DNA from: Cytophagales bacterium | GTDB lineage: Bacteria > Bacteroidota > Bacteroidia > Cytophagales > Cyclobacteriaceae | Reading direction: 5' to 3' | NCBI GenBank assembly: GCA_033344775.1 | Contig: JAWPMT010000005.1 | Location: 1,781,501 to 1,845,500 of the forward strand | DNA length: 64,000 nucleotides | Part shown: positions 57,357-64,000 of the stretch, piece by piece | Numbering within the stretch: the stretch's first letter is position 1 | Layout: each line of letters begins with the position of its first letter | Notes under the pieces: generated by a model | What the model was told of the DNA's origin: nothing | What the model saw: only the letters and a program-made list of their open reading frames with translations | Databases searched by the model: none | Translations under genes and position numbers: made by a program

Positions 57357-57861
57357 CTGGCTCTTTGGCCGAGTGACTTATATTTACTGGGCTTCCAGTC
57401 CAGTTCAATACATTAAAGGTGAACCACTGATCCAGTAGTGAGCCATTCTAAGAGTGGCTCACTTAAAGGAAAGAATATCAGTAAGTTGGGTATAGTGAGC
57501 CACCAGGTCAGAAATCATCAACCGGACTGAAAATAACCCATGAAAACCTTGTTGAGGTACCATCCATTAGGTTAAGTCTACGATTGAAAGATGGTGACGC
57601 TCCTCGTGCTAGCTCGGAGCGGTTATGCGGCGTGTCTTTGGTTCGTCTGTCAGGCTGCCCGTCGGAAATAGAAAAGGTCGTTCCAGTTTTTTCTTTGATG
57701 TTCATTTTTTTAGGCAAGAAAAAAACGGGGCTCCACCTTGTCTATTCCTTTGGTTGCTGCCAGTACGGTCCTCGCCACAGGTGTTTTCATCCCACGTAGA
57801 AATTTATTGATCGCCTGCGGCAGCTAGGCCTACGTGTGCTTACTCACCTCTAGTTAATGCG

Positions 57862-58102
57862 GGCCTGCGACTCACGCCAGTTCCCTACGCTTCACCCCTG
57901 AACTAGTCAGGTGCTTGCTCCGGCACTTCCGGTCACTCCCTTTGGTCGCTTTACCCGGCAGGCTGGCGAGAGTACCCGCAGACGGCCCGCCAAGTGTATC
58001 AAGATAGCTAAGCTCATCAGGCTTTTAACTCAGGTGGTGGAAACCTGCCGCACTCTGTTGATGATCTGCCCTGATCTAGTCCCATTGCTTCGCTTGGCTC
58101 AC
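57862..58102 (+). repeat. GC-rich repeated segment B1
   Basis: Starts GGCCTGCGACTCACGCCAGT and is nearly identical to 60015-60255, with CTTTACCCGGCAGGCTGGCG and CCAAGTGTATCAAGATAGC shared. GC content is far above the surrounding DNA. No known element was identified; a decayed mobile sequence is possible. Confidence 0.7.
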
Positions 58103-58200
58103 CCCCTTGAAAAGCAAAGGCCCGACTAAGTGGCTGCACAGAAAATCAATACAACACCGGTCCTTTCCTTGTCAATGCGGTGTGTGGTGTAGTGTATAAG

Positions 58201-58375
58201 CGTTATCTTTAAATCCTCAATGGGTTGCCCAAAACATCTATATAACCCCGATCAGGAGTCTTCACCGTTTTTAGAGGTATGGAAGAAGGAGCGTTTAGAA
58301 AATGCGGACGCTCATTTTTTAGGTACCCCAGACGAAAAAAGTCGCGCTGAAAATTTTTGTGATAGTTACTTGCCC
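58201..58375 (+). repeat. Leader repeat U1 upstream of orphan tip 2
   Basis: Begins CGTTATCTTTAAATCCTCAA and runs to the core homology that starts TTTGGCCTCACGTTTAATAG (58376). It matches 60718-60891 with about ten codon-position changes, mostly replacements if read as protein. GAGCGT (58289-58294) and ACGCTC (58308-58313) followed by ATTTTTT make a terminator-like hairpin inside it. Confidence 0.8.
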
Positions 58376-59287
58376 TTTGGCCTCACGTTTAATAGCTCGG
58401 CTACTAGCCCCGAGAATCTCTATAATTATAATGGTAAAGAGGATCAAAAGGAAACTGGATGGCTAGATTATGGAGCCAGAATGTATCAGCCAGATCTTGG
58501 TAGATTCTTACAATTAGATCTACTTTCAGAGGTAATGAGAAGGCATTCTCCTTACAACTATGCTTTTGATAATCCAATTAGATTTGTCGATCCCGATGGA
58601 ATGATGCCAGAAGACAAGGTCTATGAAACTGAGACAAATTCCACATATTCTGTAAATAATGGAACAATTACAATCCAAACAGTATCTACTCAAACTGCAA
58701 CGCAGAGCGTAACAAAAAATGGAATTACTGAAAAAGTCACTGAAACAACTACCAATACTTTTACTGCCTCAACATATTTAAAGGAAGATGGAACGATTGG
58801 TATAAAGCAATCGTCCACGGAAAGTGTAGAAAGTTCTAGAAAAACACAGACAATATTGAATTCCGAAGAAGGAGATGTCCAAATTGGGGACACTAAAATT
58901 GAGAATAATATTAATGGCGTCGATGGAACGAGAGATATTGATTTGGCAAACCAGGAAAGTACTGTACGTGGCCTTGGTGAAGCACTAATTGGTGAAATGA
59001 AAACGAATTTAAATGCTGTAGGAGTTGGTCATTCATTCACTGATAGTGGGGCAAATATGCTGTCGTTTGGTTTCCTAATGGCTGGAGGAGCCATGAACCC
59101 ACAGTTGGCTTTCGGAGCAGGTTTAGGATTTGTGGTTGGAACACAACTTAGGATCAATAACGTCGAAAATAATTTTGATGGAACCAATCTAAACATCAGA
59201 CATGATTATCATAAATTCACATATGATAAAAACGGGAATAAGAAGACTATAGCGACAATTAGAGATCGAAAAGGTGGACATGAATAA
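58220..59287 (+). CDS. Orphan RHS core fragment with toxin tip 2
   Basis: An open frame of 355 codons. The first ~50 (MGCPKHLYNPDQESSPFLEV...) come from leader repeat U1 and are probably not a real N-terminus. From LPFGLTFNSSATSPENLYNYNGK (~53) the sequence is the RHS core 3' half, ending PYNYAFDNPIRFVDPDGMM (about 112-130). The tip (to 355) is Ser/Thr-rich, then has a hydrophobic, glycine-rich stretch FGFLMAGGAMNPQLAFGAGLGFVV (~282-305) and a basic end (DRKGGHE). The hydrophobic part suggests membrane action, unproven. No signal peptide; likely a silent cassette until joined to a full rhs gene. Overlaps its immunity gene. Confidence 0.65.
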   Translation: MGCPKHLYNPDQESSPFLEVWKKERLENADAHFLGTPDEKSRAENFCDSYLPFGLTFNSSATSPENLYNYNGKEDQKETGWLDYGARMYQPDLGRFLQLDLLSEVMRRHSPYNYAFDNPIRFVDPDGMMPEDKVYETETNSTYSVNNGTITIQTVSTQTATQSVTKNGITEKVTETTTNTFTASTYLKEDGTIGIKQSSTESVESSRKTQTILNSEEGDVQIGDTKIENNINGVDGTRDIDLANQESTVRGLGEALIGEMKTNLNAVGVGHSFTDSGANMLSFGFLMAGGAMNPQLAFGAGLGFVVGTQLRINNVENNFDGTNLNIRHDYHKFTYDKNGNKKTIATIRDRKGGHE

Positions 59288-59591
59288 GTTATTTGTTGGA
59301 GTAATAGTAACTCTACCTTTAGTATTAAACCGACTATACGGTGATAAGCTTATTATTATTTACTTCATTTATTATGGATTTGTATCTATTTTCTTCCTGA
59401 CAAAAGAGATTCAATTACAATCTTATGAAGTTAAAAACTATGTGATTTTAAACCCTAGCTTAGCCATTTTAGGAATATTTTATGTTGTTTCTTTTTACAT
59501 GTTAGCCGATTCAACTTTCTCAAACGTGGGAATTCATATAGGCTTTTTATTAAGTTGCTTTTCATTGATTAGGTTGAAAGAGAATACTTGA
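59280..59591 (+). CDS. Small membrane protein, probable immunity to tip 2
   Basis: A 103-residue protein with three likely membrane helices (LFVGVIVTLPLVLNRLY, LIIIYFIYYGFVSIFFL, LAILGIFYVVSFYMLA). ATG 59280 lies in the last codons of tip 2 (8-bp overlap); a GTG at 59274 is less likely. Just before the ATG stands AAAGGTGG, part of tip 2's last codons. Immunity is inferred from position and shared layout with tip 3. Confidence 0.55.
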   Translation: MNKLFVGVIVTLPLVLNRLYGDKLIIIYFIYYGFVSIFFLTKEIQLQSYEVKNYVILNPSLAILGIFYVVSFYMLADSTFSNVGIHIGFLLSCFSLIRLKENT

Positions 59592-59610
59592 ATTTAGTTT
59601 CTTCGATTCC

Positions 59611-59667
59611 AAATAAGTAGTTCAACTGGTTCATAAGTAGTTCACTAGCCCAAATGAACCACTTATC
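59611..59667 (+). repeat. Cassette-end repeat R2, truncated by an IS
   Basis: AAATAAGTAGTTCAACTGGT ... TTCATAAGTAGTTCACTAGC ... ATGAACCACTTATC matches the first half of R1 and R3, then changes to TGTAATACTCCCTGAAAATC at 59668, which resembles an IS3-family left end. It starts 20 bp after the immunity gene. Confidence 0.75.
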
Positions 59668-60014
59668 TGTAATACTCCCTGAAAATCGGGCCATTGGCTT
59701 AGTTAAACCTGAAACGTTTAAATTGACTAAGACCTATGAAACGAACAAGACGAAAATTCACACCGGAATTCAAGGCCCGAGTAGCTGTTGAAGCTATCAA
59801 AGAGCATAAGACACTTGCCGAACTCTCTAAACAGTTCGGGGTTAGCCCGGTGATCATTTCACGCTGGAAGAAGGAATTTCTAGCCAATATGTCTAATGCT
59901 TTTGGAGGTGACCATCACACCGAAGAGCCGACGGTTGATGTCGATAAGCTCTATTCTCAAATTGGGCAATTGAAGGTTGAGAATGATTTTCTAAAAAAAA
60001 GCTTGAAGAAAACC
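59668..60014 (+). mobile_element. Truncated IS3-family element
   Basis: Left end TGTAATACTCCCTGAAAATC, followed by the 5' part of an IS3-type orfA. The right half, with orfB and the right inverted repeat, is missing; at 60015 the sequence passes into GC-rich segment B2. Confidence 0.7.
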
Positions 60015-60164
60015 GGCCTGCGACTCATGCCAGTTCCCTACGCTTCACCCCTAAACGAGTCAGGTGCTTGCTCCGGCACTTCCGGTCACTCCCTTCGGTC
60101 GCTTTACCCGGCAGGCTGGCGAGAGTACCCGCAGACGGCCCGCCAAGTGTATCAAGATAGCTAA
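59736..60164 (+). pseudogene. IS3-family orfA truncated and fused to segment B2
   Basis: First ~92 residues are a normal IS3 OrfA helix-turn-helix protein (MKRTRRKFTPEFKARVAVEA, GVSPVIISRWKKEF, leucine-zipper part QLKVENDFLKKSLKK). The rest (TGLRLMPVPYASPLNESG...) is translated segment B2, so the true end and orfB are lost. Inactive. Confidence 0.8.
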
Positions 60165-60255
60165 GCTCATCAGGCTTTTAACTCAGGTGGCGGAAACTTG
60201 CCGCACTCTGGTAATGATCTGCCCCGATCCGGTGCAGTGCTTCCCTTGGCACATC
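60015..60255 (+). repeat. GC-rich repeated segment B2
   Basis: Second copy of B1 (57862-58102), starting GGCCTGCGACTCATGCCAGT. Changes are scattered single bases; the two drift apart after CTGCCCNGATC. Same orientation and same place relative to the following orphan tip, except that ~460 bp here (100 bp there) separate it from the leader repeat. Confidence 0.7.
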
Positions 60256-60571
60256 CTTCCGGTAACCAAGTCGGCGACCTGTTTAGTGCTGTAAATGATG
60301 ATCGATTACGCCGAATTGTTCACCGGAACGATGGACGATCCAGAGTTAAGCCTACTAAAACGCATGAACACGAGTTTAAACATGGTAATAAACATGAAAA
60401 TAGTTGGAAAATCTGCTAGTAGACCGATTGGAAAAAAACAGTAGGATAAAGTTGAATTCTGCTTTAGGATCACGGATATAGCATTTTCAAGAGACATGAT
60501 TTAGACAGGTCAGGGCCACAAAAGTAAAAACGGTCCTTTTGAGCGTCTCAAATCCTGATGATCAAAACGTC
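60256..60571. other. Non-coding stretch between segment B2 and a small ORF
   Basis: AT-rich; a frame continuing from B2 reads VNDDRLRRIVHRNDG ... KTHEHEFKHGNKHEN to a stop at 60419 and may be a gene remnant. No repeats or clear signals otherwise. Confidence 0.45.
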
Positions 60572-60712
60572 ATGAAAAAGAAAAATATCATCAAGTATGC
60601 TAGCAAGTTGATCAGAAAAGCAATAGGAGAAATAGGCAAAATCGTTACTTTGACCATCGGACTGGTCAAGATATTAGCCGAATTAATTAATCAAATCAAA
60701 GAGTTATTTTAA
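60572..60712 (+). CDS. 46-residue basic amphipathic peptide
   Basis: ATG at 60572 to TAA at 60712. The peptide begins MKKKNIIKYASKLIRKAI and continues with the hydrophobic stretch GKIVTLTIGLVKILAELI, so it is a lysine-rich helix with a long hydrophobic face, like small membrane-active peptides. It lies 6 bp before leader repeat U2, and no copy is seen before U1. It may be a toxin or lysis peptide, or a chance ORF. Confidence 0.4.
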   Translation: MKKKNIIKYASKLIRKAIGEIGKIVTLTIGLVKILAELINQIKELF

Positions 60713-60717
60713 CAGGT

Positions 60718-60891
60718 CGTTATCTTTAAATCCTCAATGGGTTGCCCAAAACATCTATATAACCCCAATCAGGAATCTTCACCGTTTTTATGGGTATGGA
60801 AGAAGGAGCGTTTAGAAAATGTTGACGCTCATTTTTTAGGTACCCAAGACAAAAAAAGTTGCGCTGATTTTTTTTGCAATAGTTACTTGCC
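60718..60891 (+). repeat. Leader repeat U2 upstream of orphan tip 3
   Basis: Second copy of U1 (58201-58375), starting CGTTATCTTTAAATCCTCAA. It keeps the hairpin GAGCGT (60806-60811)/ACGCTC (60825-60830) followed by ATTTTTT. Most differences from U1 would change amino acids if translated. Confidence 0.8.
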
Positions 60892-61792
60892 CTTTGGGCT
60901 CACTTTTAATAGCTCAGCTGATAGCCCTGAAAACCTGTACAAGTACAATGGCTTTGAGGAGCAAAAAGAAACAGGATGGTACGATTACTTAGCCCGTCAA
61001 TATGACCCAGAGCTCGGGCGCTTTACGAGTGTTGATCCGGCAGCTGATCTGATGAGAAGGCAAGGACCTTACAATTATGCCTTCAATAATCCGATAAGGT
61101 TCATCGATCCTGACGGGATGATGCCGGAGGATAAGGTTTCAAATGAAAAACAAGAAGAATACCCAGAATATAAATTAGTAGATGATGAGAAAAACATTCA
61201 TCAAACCACTTACACAAATAGGAAAAGTAGCACTTCTATGGTAATGGATGAAAACGGTCAAGCAGCAGTAAGGATTACAACCTCTGAAATCGAACAAATA
61301 ACATCAACAATTGATGGAGAAGGAAATATTACAGGAACTACGAGAACATATAATGAGGAAATTTCCCAAACAAATATTAGTGGTGGATTTGGTGGAGCAG
61401 GAGAAACTACAACCACCGATACAAATGTCTTGGAAGTTGATACAAACTATGATTTGGCTAATAACGAGGTGGCTGAGAAATTTACGGAAAATGTATCAAT
61501 TCAAGTACAAGCAGATCATGATTGGAACCCATTTAACGGGAATATTGAATTTGGAGTTCTTGCTGAATTAGGAGGAGCTGACGCACTTTTAAATGGTTTA
61601 ACTAATGGTCGAATAAGTGTCGGAAAGATTGTAGGAAAAACAATTCAACGTGGATTATGGGCTGCTGCTGGAGGCAACTACTTAGGAAATAAAAATCGCA
61701 ATTTTTCAAATCATTCAGAAAAATCGTTGGTTTATCGACGCAGCGAAAACGGCAATTTTAAAAGCGTAAAAAAAGGAGGACATGCAAATTGA
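60737..61792 (+). CDS. Orphan RHS core fragment with toxin tip 3
   Basis: A 351-codon frame. Its first ~50 codons are leader repeat U2 (MGCPKHLYNPNQESSPFLWV), doubtful as protein. The core fragment FGLTFNSSADSPENLYKYNG ... PYNYAFNNPIRFIDPDGMM (about 53-130) follows, then a tip of ~220 residues: a Thr-rich part (TTYTNRKSSTSMVMDENGQAAVRIT), a stretch FNGNIEFGVLAELGGADALLNGL and a basic end (NFKSVKKGGHAN). Both orphan tips end with KGGH. No signal peptide; likely a silent cassette. Overlaps the next gene by 11 bp. Confidence 0.65.
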   Translation: MGCPKHLYNPNQESSPFLWVWKKERLENVDAHFLGTQDKKSCADFFCNSYLPFGLTFNSSADSPENLYKYNGFEEQKETGWYDYLARQYDPELGRFTSVDPAADLMRRQGPYNYAFNNPIRFIDPDGMMPEDKVSNEKQEEYPEYKLVDDEKNIHQTTYTNRKSSTSMVMDENGQAAVRITTSEIEQITSTIDGEGNITGTTRTYNEEISQTNISGGFGGAGETTTTDTNVLEVDTNYDLANNEVAEKFTENVSIQVQADHDWNPFNGNIEFGVLAELGGADALLNGLTNGRISVGKIVGKTIQRGLWAAAGGNYLGNKNRNFSNHSEKSLVYRRSENGNFKSVKKGGHAN

Positions 61793-62060
61793 TTTAATTT
61801 ATTACTTGTTAATCGTATTAGCATTATTGGGTGTTCTTTTCAAGAAAAAGTTTTTCAACCCGAATTCCTACAGAAGGCTAATTATCATTCCTTTTAATGA
61901 TGCTAAACATGAAATTCTGTTATTCAAATTTTCAGACAATAACGTTATATATTCTATTATTATCGTGATAGTGTATTTACTTATTGAGAAGTATTTTATA
62001 CTCTTCGGGCTTTATCTCGCTGTTTTTGCTTATCTATATTTGAAAATTAGTAGAGTTTGA
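61782..62060 (+). CDS. Small membrane protein, probable immunity to tip 3
   Basis: A 92-residue protein with three predicted helices (LIYYLLIVLALLGVLF, VIYSIIIVIVYLLIEKYF, YLAVFAYLYLKIS). The ATG at 61782 overlaps the toxin end by 11 bp and follows AAAAAGGAGG two bases earlier, an unusually strong Shine-Dalgarno match for this group. Role inferred from position. Confidence 0.55.
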   Translation: MQIDLIYYLLIVLALLGVLFKKKFFNPNSYRRLIIIPFNDAKHEILLFKFSDNNVIYSIIIVIVYLLIEKYFILFGLYLAVFAYLYLKISRV

Positions 62061-62111
62061 ATACTATCAGTATTTTGTAAGAATTAATACATCATTCTCT
62101 TACCCCAGTGG

Positions 62112-62228
62112 GAGTAGTTCAACAGGTTCACAAGCAGTTCACGAACCACTTATCGACCTATACAAGCTGGAAACGCACAAAACCGAAGAAGTTCATTTAA
62201 AATCGGAAACATCAACCGAGGCAAAAAT
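62112..62228 (+). repeat. Cassette-end repeat R3
   Basis: Starts GGAGTAGTTCAACAGGTTCA, then CAAGCAGTTCACGAACCACT, GACCTATACAAGCTGGAAAC and ends ACATCAACCGAGGCAAAAATT. Almost the same as R1 (57226-57356) apart from a 9-bp gap in the loop part. It begins 51 bp after the third immunity gene and marks the right end of the array. Confidence 0.85.
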
Positions 62229-62345
62229 TTTTTCGGTGATTCAAATGGGCATTTTCTGCTTCAGGCAGCACTTATTTCGATCTTCTTGTAAAAAAACCCA
62301 CCCTTTCTTTATCGGGTATTTGGAAGAATTCTTGTTTCTTAACGG

Positions 62346-63563
62346 ATGCCTAAACCCTGCCTGATCGTGAACTGTAAAAAGTGCTTTTTCCTTGTCCTTA
62401 TCCTCATCATCTTCTTTGATTCGTATGCACAGGTTCCGGTGATGCCAGATGATTTTCGGGTGAACTTACCAAATCAAAATCGGGGCATTGAAGAGGCGAT
62501 TTCATGGTATGAGCTTGATTACAGATATCCAACCATTGATCTTCGTGGCCTTCACGAGCTTACTTCCCATCACCTACCAGATTCAGTCATTATAGTTCCT
62601 CCAGAACTGAATCAATACAGTAAAATGACGATACTGGTGGGCGTGACTGGTGATCAAAATCGGCCTACTTTGATTATCTGGCTGGCAGCAAATTATCATA
62701 CCAATCGCATTATCCTCTACACGGATCAGAACCAGGACAGGAACTTCATCAACGACAGAAAACCTTTGAAAATCCGAAGAGGCGGAGAATTGGTAAAGAT
62801 TCGTATCACCACTTCAAATGGGGATTTGCTGTTGGATTTGATGCCTCCTCAACGTGTCAATGAAACCTATCAATTGCGACCAATCTACGATGGGTTATCA
62901 CTTAGTTTCACTGCAGGTATCGGTGTTGGGAACCTTGATTATCGTTTCATCGATCTGACTTACGATCAACCGACTACCTACGCTGTAAGGTTTGTCGAAA
63001 AGGGTATAAAAGCCGGACTGACTTATCAGTGGCGACAATTCCAGCTTGGAGGAAGTGTGGCTTTACAAAATCATTTCTTCTACACCTCTACCCTGGACAT
63101 CAAAAAAGGAGAGCCCATACGTCTGGAAGTTCCCGATCCGAATTTACCAGGAAGAACTACCTTCATCACCGTAGAAAATGTGGAAAAACTCACCAATAAG
63201 GACGTCCACTCAAAAAATCGGCTGCAAACCACGCTCTTTGCATCCTATGCATTTCAATTCGGTAATAATTTCTCATTGCAACCGGTCGTAGGCGTAGGTC
63301 TTATATCCTATCTGGACCCAACCTATACCCGATTATCTAATGAAGAAAATGAAACGTACGACTTAAATCCCTATTGGTTTTATGAATTCGGTGCTAGAAC
63401 TGAATTTACCGTCGGACTTCAAAAAGCCGTGTACCTGGAATTCTTATACGCTGTAGAAAATTGGATGCCGAACAACTTCATCAGTACAGTCTCTCACGAA
63501 AATCTGGAGGTTAACCTGACTGTATGGAGGTTCAATCTAGGTTACCGATTCAAAGCATTTTAA
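62346..63563 (+). CDS. Secreted outer-membrane-like protein, unknown
   Basis: A 405-residue protein with signal peptide (KKCFFLVLILIIFFDSYAQ). The N-terminal part (35-160) is soluble (IVPPELNQYSKMTILVGVTGDQ, NRIILYTDQNQDRNFIND); from about 180 it reads as outer-membrane strands (SLSFTAGIGVGNLDYRF, KAGLTYQWRQFQLGGSVALQNHFF, FSLQPVVGVGLISYLD) and ends WRFNLGYRFKAF, a typical C-terminal barrel strand with final Phe. No named family recognised. Confidence 0.75.
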   Translation: MPKPCLIVNCKKCFFLVLILIIFFDSYAQVPVMPDDFRVNLPNQNRGIEEAISWYELDYRYPTIDLRGLHELTSHHLPDSVIIVPPELNQYSKMTILVGVTGDQNRPTLIIWLAANYHTNRIILYTDQNQDRNFINDRKPLKIRRGGELVKIRITTSNGDLLLDLMPPQRVNETYQLRPIYDGLSLSFTAGIGVGNLDYRFIDLTYDQPTTYAVRFVEKGIKAGLTYQWRQFQLGGSVALQNHFFYTSTLDIKKGEPIRLEVPDPNLPGRTTFITVENVEKLTNKDVHSKNRLQTTLFASYAFQFGNNFSLQPVVGVGLISYLDPTYTRLSNEENETYDLNPYWFYEFGARTEFTVGLQKAVYLEFLYAVENWMPNNFISTVSHENLEVNLTVWRFNLGYRFKAF

Positions 63564-63580
63564 TTTCTGTTTTTGAAAGC

Positions 63581-64000
63581 TTATCCCGCCACTTTGATCC
63601 TTTCCGTAAGAACATAGCCGTCCGTCGTATTTCCCACGACTGATGTTGCCATATTTCTATTGAGGCTTGCTCCAAATGCTCCGTCTTCCTCATTAGACGT
63701 ATCGAAATTTCCATTATATCCATTGGATTCATAGACCGTATTTGAAACGTCTTCGGGAAATGCGGTTTGCGTTATTAAAAGAGACTCACCATTCGTGCGC
63801 TTGATCTCCAGATGCAAATGTGGCGCTCGTCCGGGATACCATCCAGGGTAAATACTGATGAAAGAGGCTACACCATCCGCTCCGGTCGTTTGTCTTCCTC
63901 GCAAAAAGCTTTGATTGGTAAAGTCTCCCTCTAATTGTCCGGAGTACTCCGAATAATTCCCTTTTGCATCACAATGCCAGACATCCACCAACACACCGGC
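63581..64000 (-). CDS. Intradiol ring-cleavage dioxygenase-like protein, 5' part off the window
   Basis: Minus-strand frame open to the window edge (139 codons). The sequence AGVLVDVWHCDAKGNYSEYSGQ, RGRQTTGADGVASFISIYPGWYPGRAPHLHLEIK is the catalytic core of the intradiol dioxygenase family: Tyr in YSEYSG, Tyr of PGWYPGR and the two His of PHLHLE bind non-haem Fe(III). Such enzymes cleave catechols; secreted Bacteroidota members may have other aromatic substrates. The N-terminus lies beyond base 64000, so signal peptide and start are not visible. Confidence 0.85.
   Translation of the reverse strand, partial: AGVLVDVWHCDAKGNYSEYSGQLEGDFTNQSFLRGRQTTGADGVASFISIYPGWYPGRAPHLHLEIKRTNGESLLITQTAFPEDVSNTVYESNGYNGNFDTSNEEDGAFGASLNRNMATSVVGNTTDGYVLTERIKVAG

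Larger units (their letters stand above)
57123..58200. other. Non-coding array region: repeat R1, hairpins and GC-rich segment B1
   Basis: About 1.1 kb without a convincing gene. It holds repeat R1 (57226-57356), a hairpin GTGAGCCA/TGGCTCAC (57438-57462), GC-rich sequence from 57590 (AGCTCGGAGCGGTTATGCGG) and segment B1 (57862-58102). Short frames across it (57584-57810, 57911-58129) follow GC-rich repeats and are not accepted as genes. Confidence 0.6.

Noticed and set aside
57584-57810. Overlapping frames of 60-70 codons in the GC-rich part before segment B1
   Set aside because: They share the DNA in different frames, have no family features, and follow from high GC content.
57541-58102. 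Group II intron remnant
   Set aside because: I looked for the domain V hairpin and reverse transcriptase fragments and found neither; the resemblance is only in base composition. A covariance-model search would settle it.
57911-60294. Two similar frames (MLAPALPVTPFGRFTRQAGE...) within segments B1 and B2
   Set aside because: They are just the translation of the repeat; they diverge at the end, lack a start context, and nothing about them suggests selection as protein.
57123-62345. CRISPR array or phage in the repeat-rich region
   Set aside because: The repeats are three to two copies with kilobase spacing and flank toxin/immunity genes; no cas, integrase or structural phage genes are present.

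Overview
This window looks like chromosomal DNA of a Bacteroidota bacterium, most likely order Cytophagales (a Cyclobacteriaceae or Reichenbachiellaceae-like marine group; the genus cannot be told from sequence alone). The reasons are a TonB receptor with an N-terminal STN domain followed by an MG2-like protein and a DUF4249 lipoprotein, a two-gene DUF6443-type RHS locus, heterodimeric methylmalonyl-CoA mutase, a MoxR/DUF58/transglutaminase cluster, and promoters of the Bacteroidota type (TTG or TTTG, about 19-20 nt, then TANNTTTG). No rRNA, tRNA or CRISPR array was seen.

Layout. 1-5.3 kb: 5' part of a methylmalonyl-CoA mutase small subunit gene, divergent from dnaA, then a modABC molybdate transporter. 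5.3-13.4 kb: two small palindromic repeat elements around an outer-membrane protein gene, an HtrA protease, a GH3-family enzyme, then the coupled pair dxr-rseP with a clear terminator, and a small secreted protein. 13.7-22.9 kb: a DUF481-like barrel, a UvrD/FBH1-like helicase, a porin pseudogene with two in-frame stops, an alanine/sodium symporter with a large inserted loop, RidA, a DUF3857 protein, a Crp-like regulator and a secreted beta-propeller. 23-34.7 kb is all on the minus strand: DUF58, TgpA-like transglutaminase, MoxR and TPR proteins in one overlapping operon, rarA, and a second operon (HTTM protein, threonine aldolase, EamA exporter). 35.2-37.1 kb: an overlapping KDO operon kdsD-kdsA-kdsC, overlapping a convergent DoxX gene. 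37.7-40.3 kb: ferredoxin reductase and purB, divergent, with recognisable promoters. 40.3-47.9 kb: a TonB-receptor operon and a DinB protein. 47.9-49.2 kb: a LytTR regulator and a small unknown protein.

49.3-62.3 kb is the accessory part and the main point of interest. Two large RHS genes (SpvB-like N-terminal protein, then DUF6443/RHS core protein) end in a variable toxin tip followed by a probable immunity gene. Downstream lie two orphan copies of the core's 3' end, each with its own tip and its own overlapping small membrane-protein (immunity) gene. The units share flanking DNA: a GC-rich segment upstream (two copies), a conserved leader with a terminator-like hairpin directly before the core fragment (two copies), and a ~55-130 bp repeat R after every immunity gene (three copies). 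Nucleotide changes between the two orphan leaders mostly replace amino acids, while the core fragments vary mainly at silent sites. This is what silent, recombination-activated tip cassettes would look like. A truncated IS3-family orfA sits inside the array and has cut one copy of R. 62.3-64 kb: an outer-membrane protein gene and the 3' part of an intradiol dioxygenase gene.
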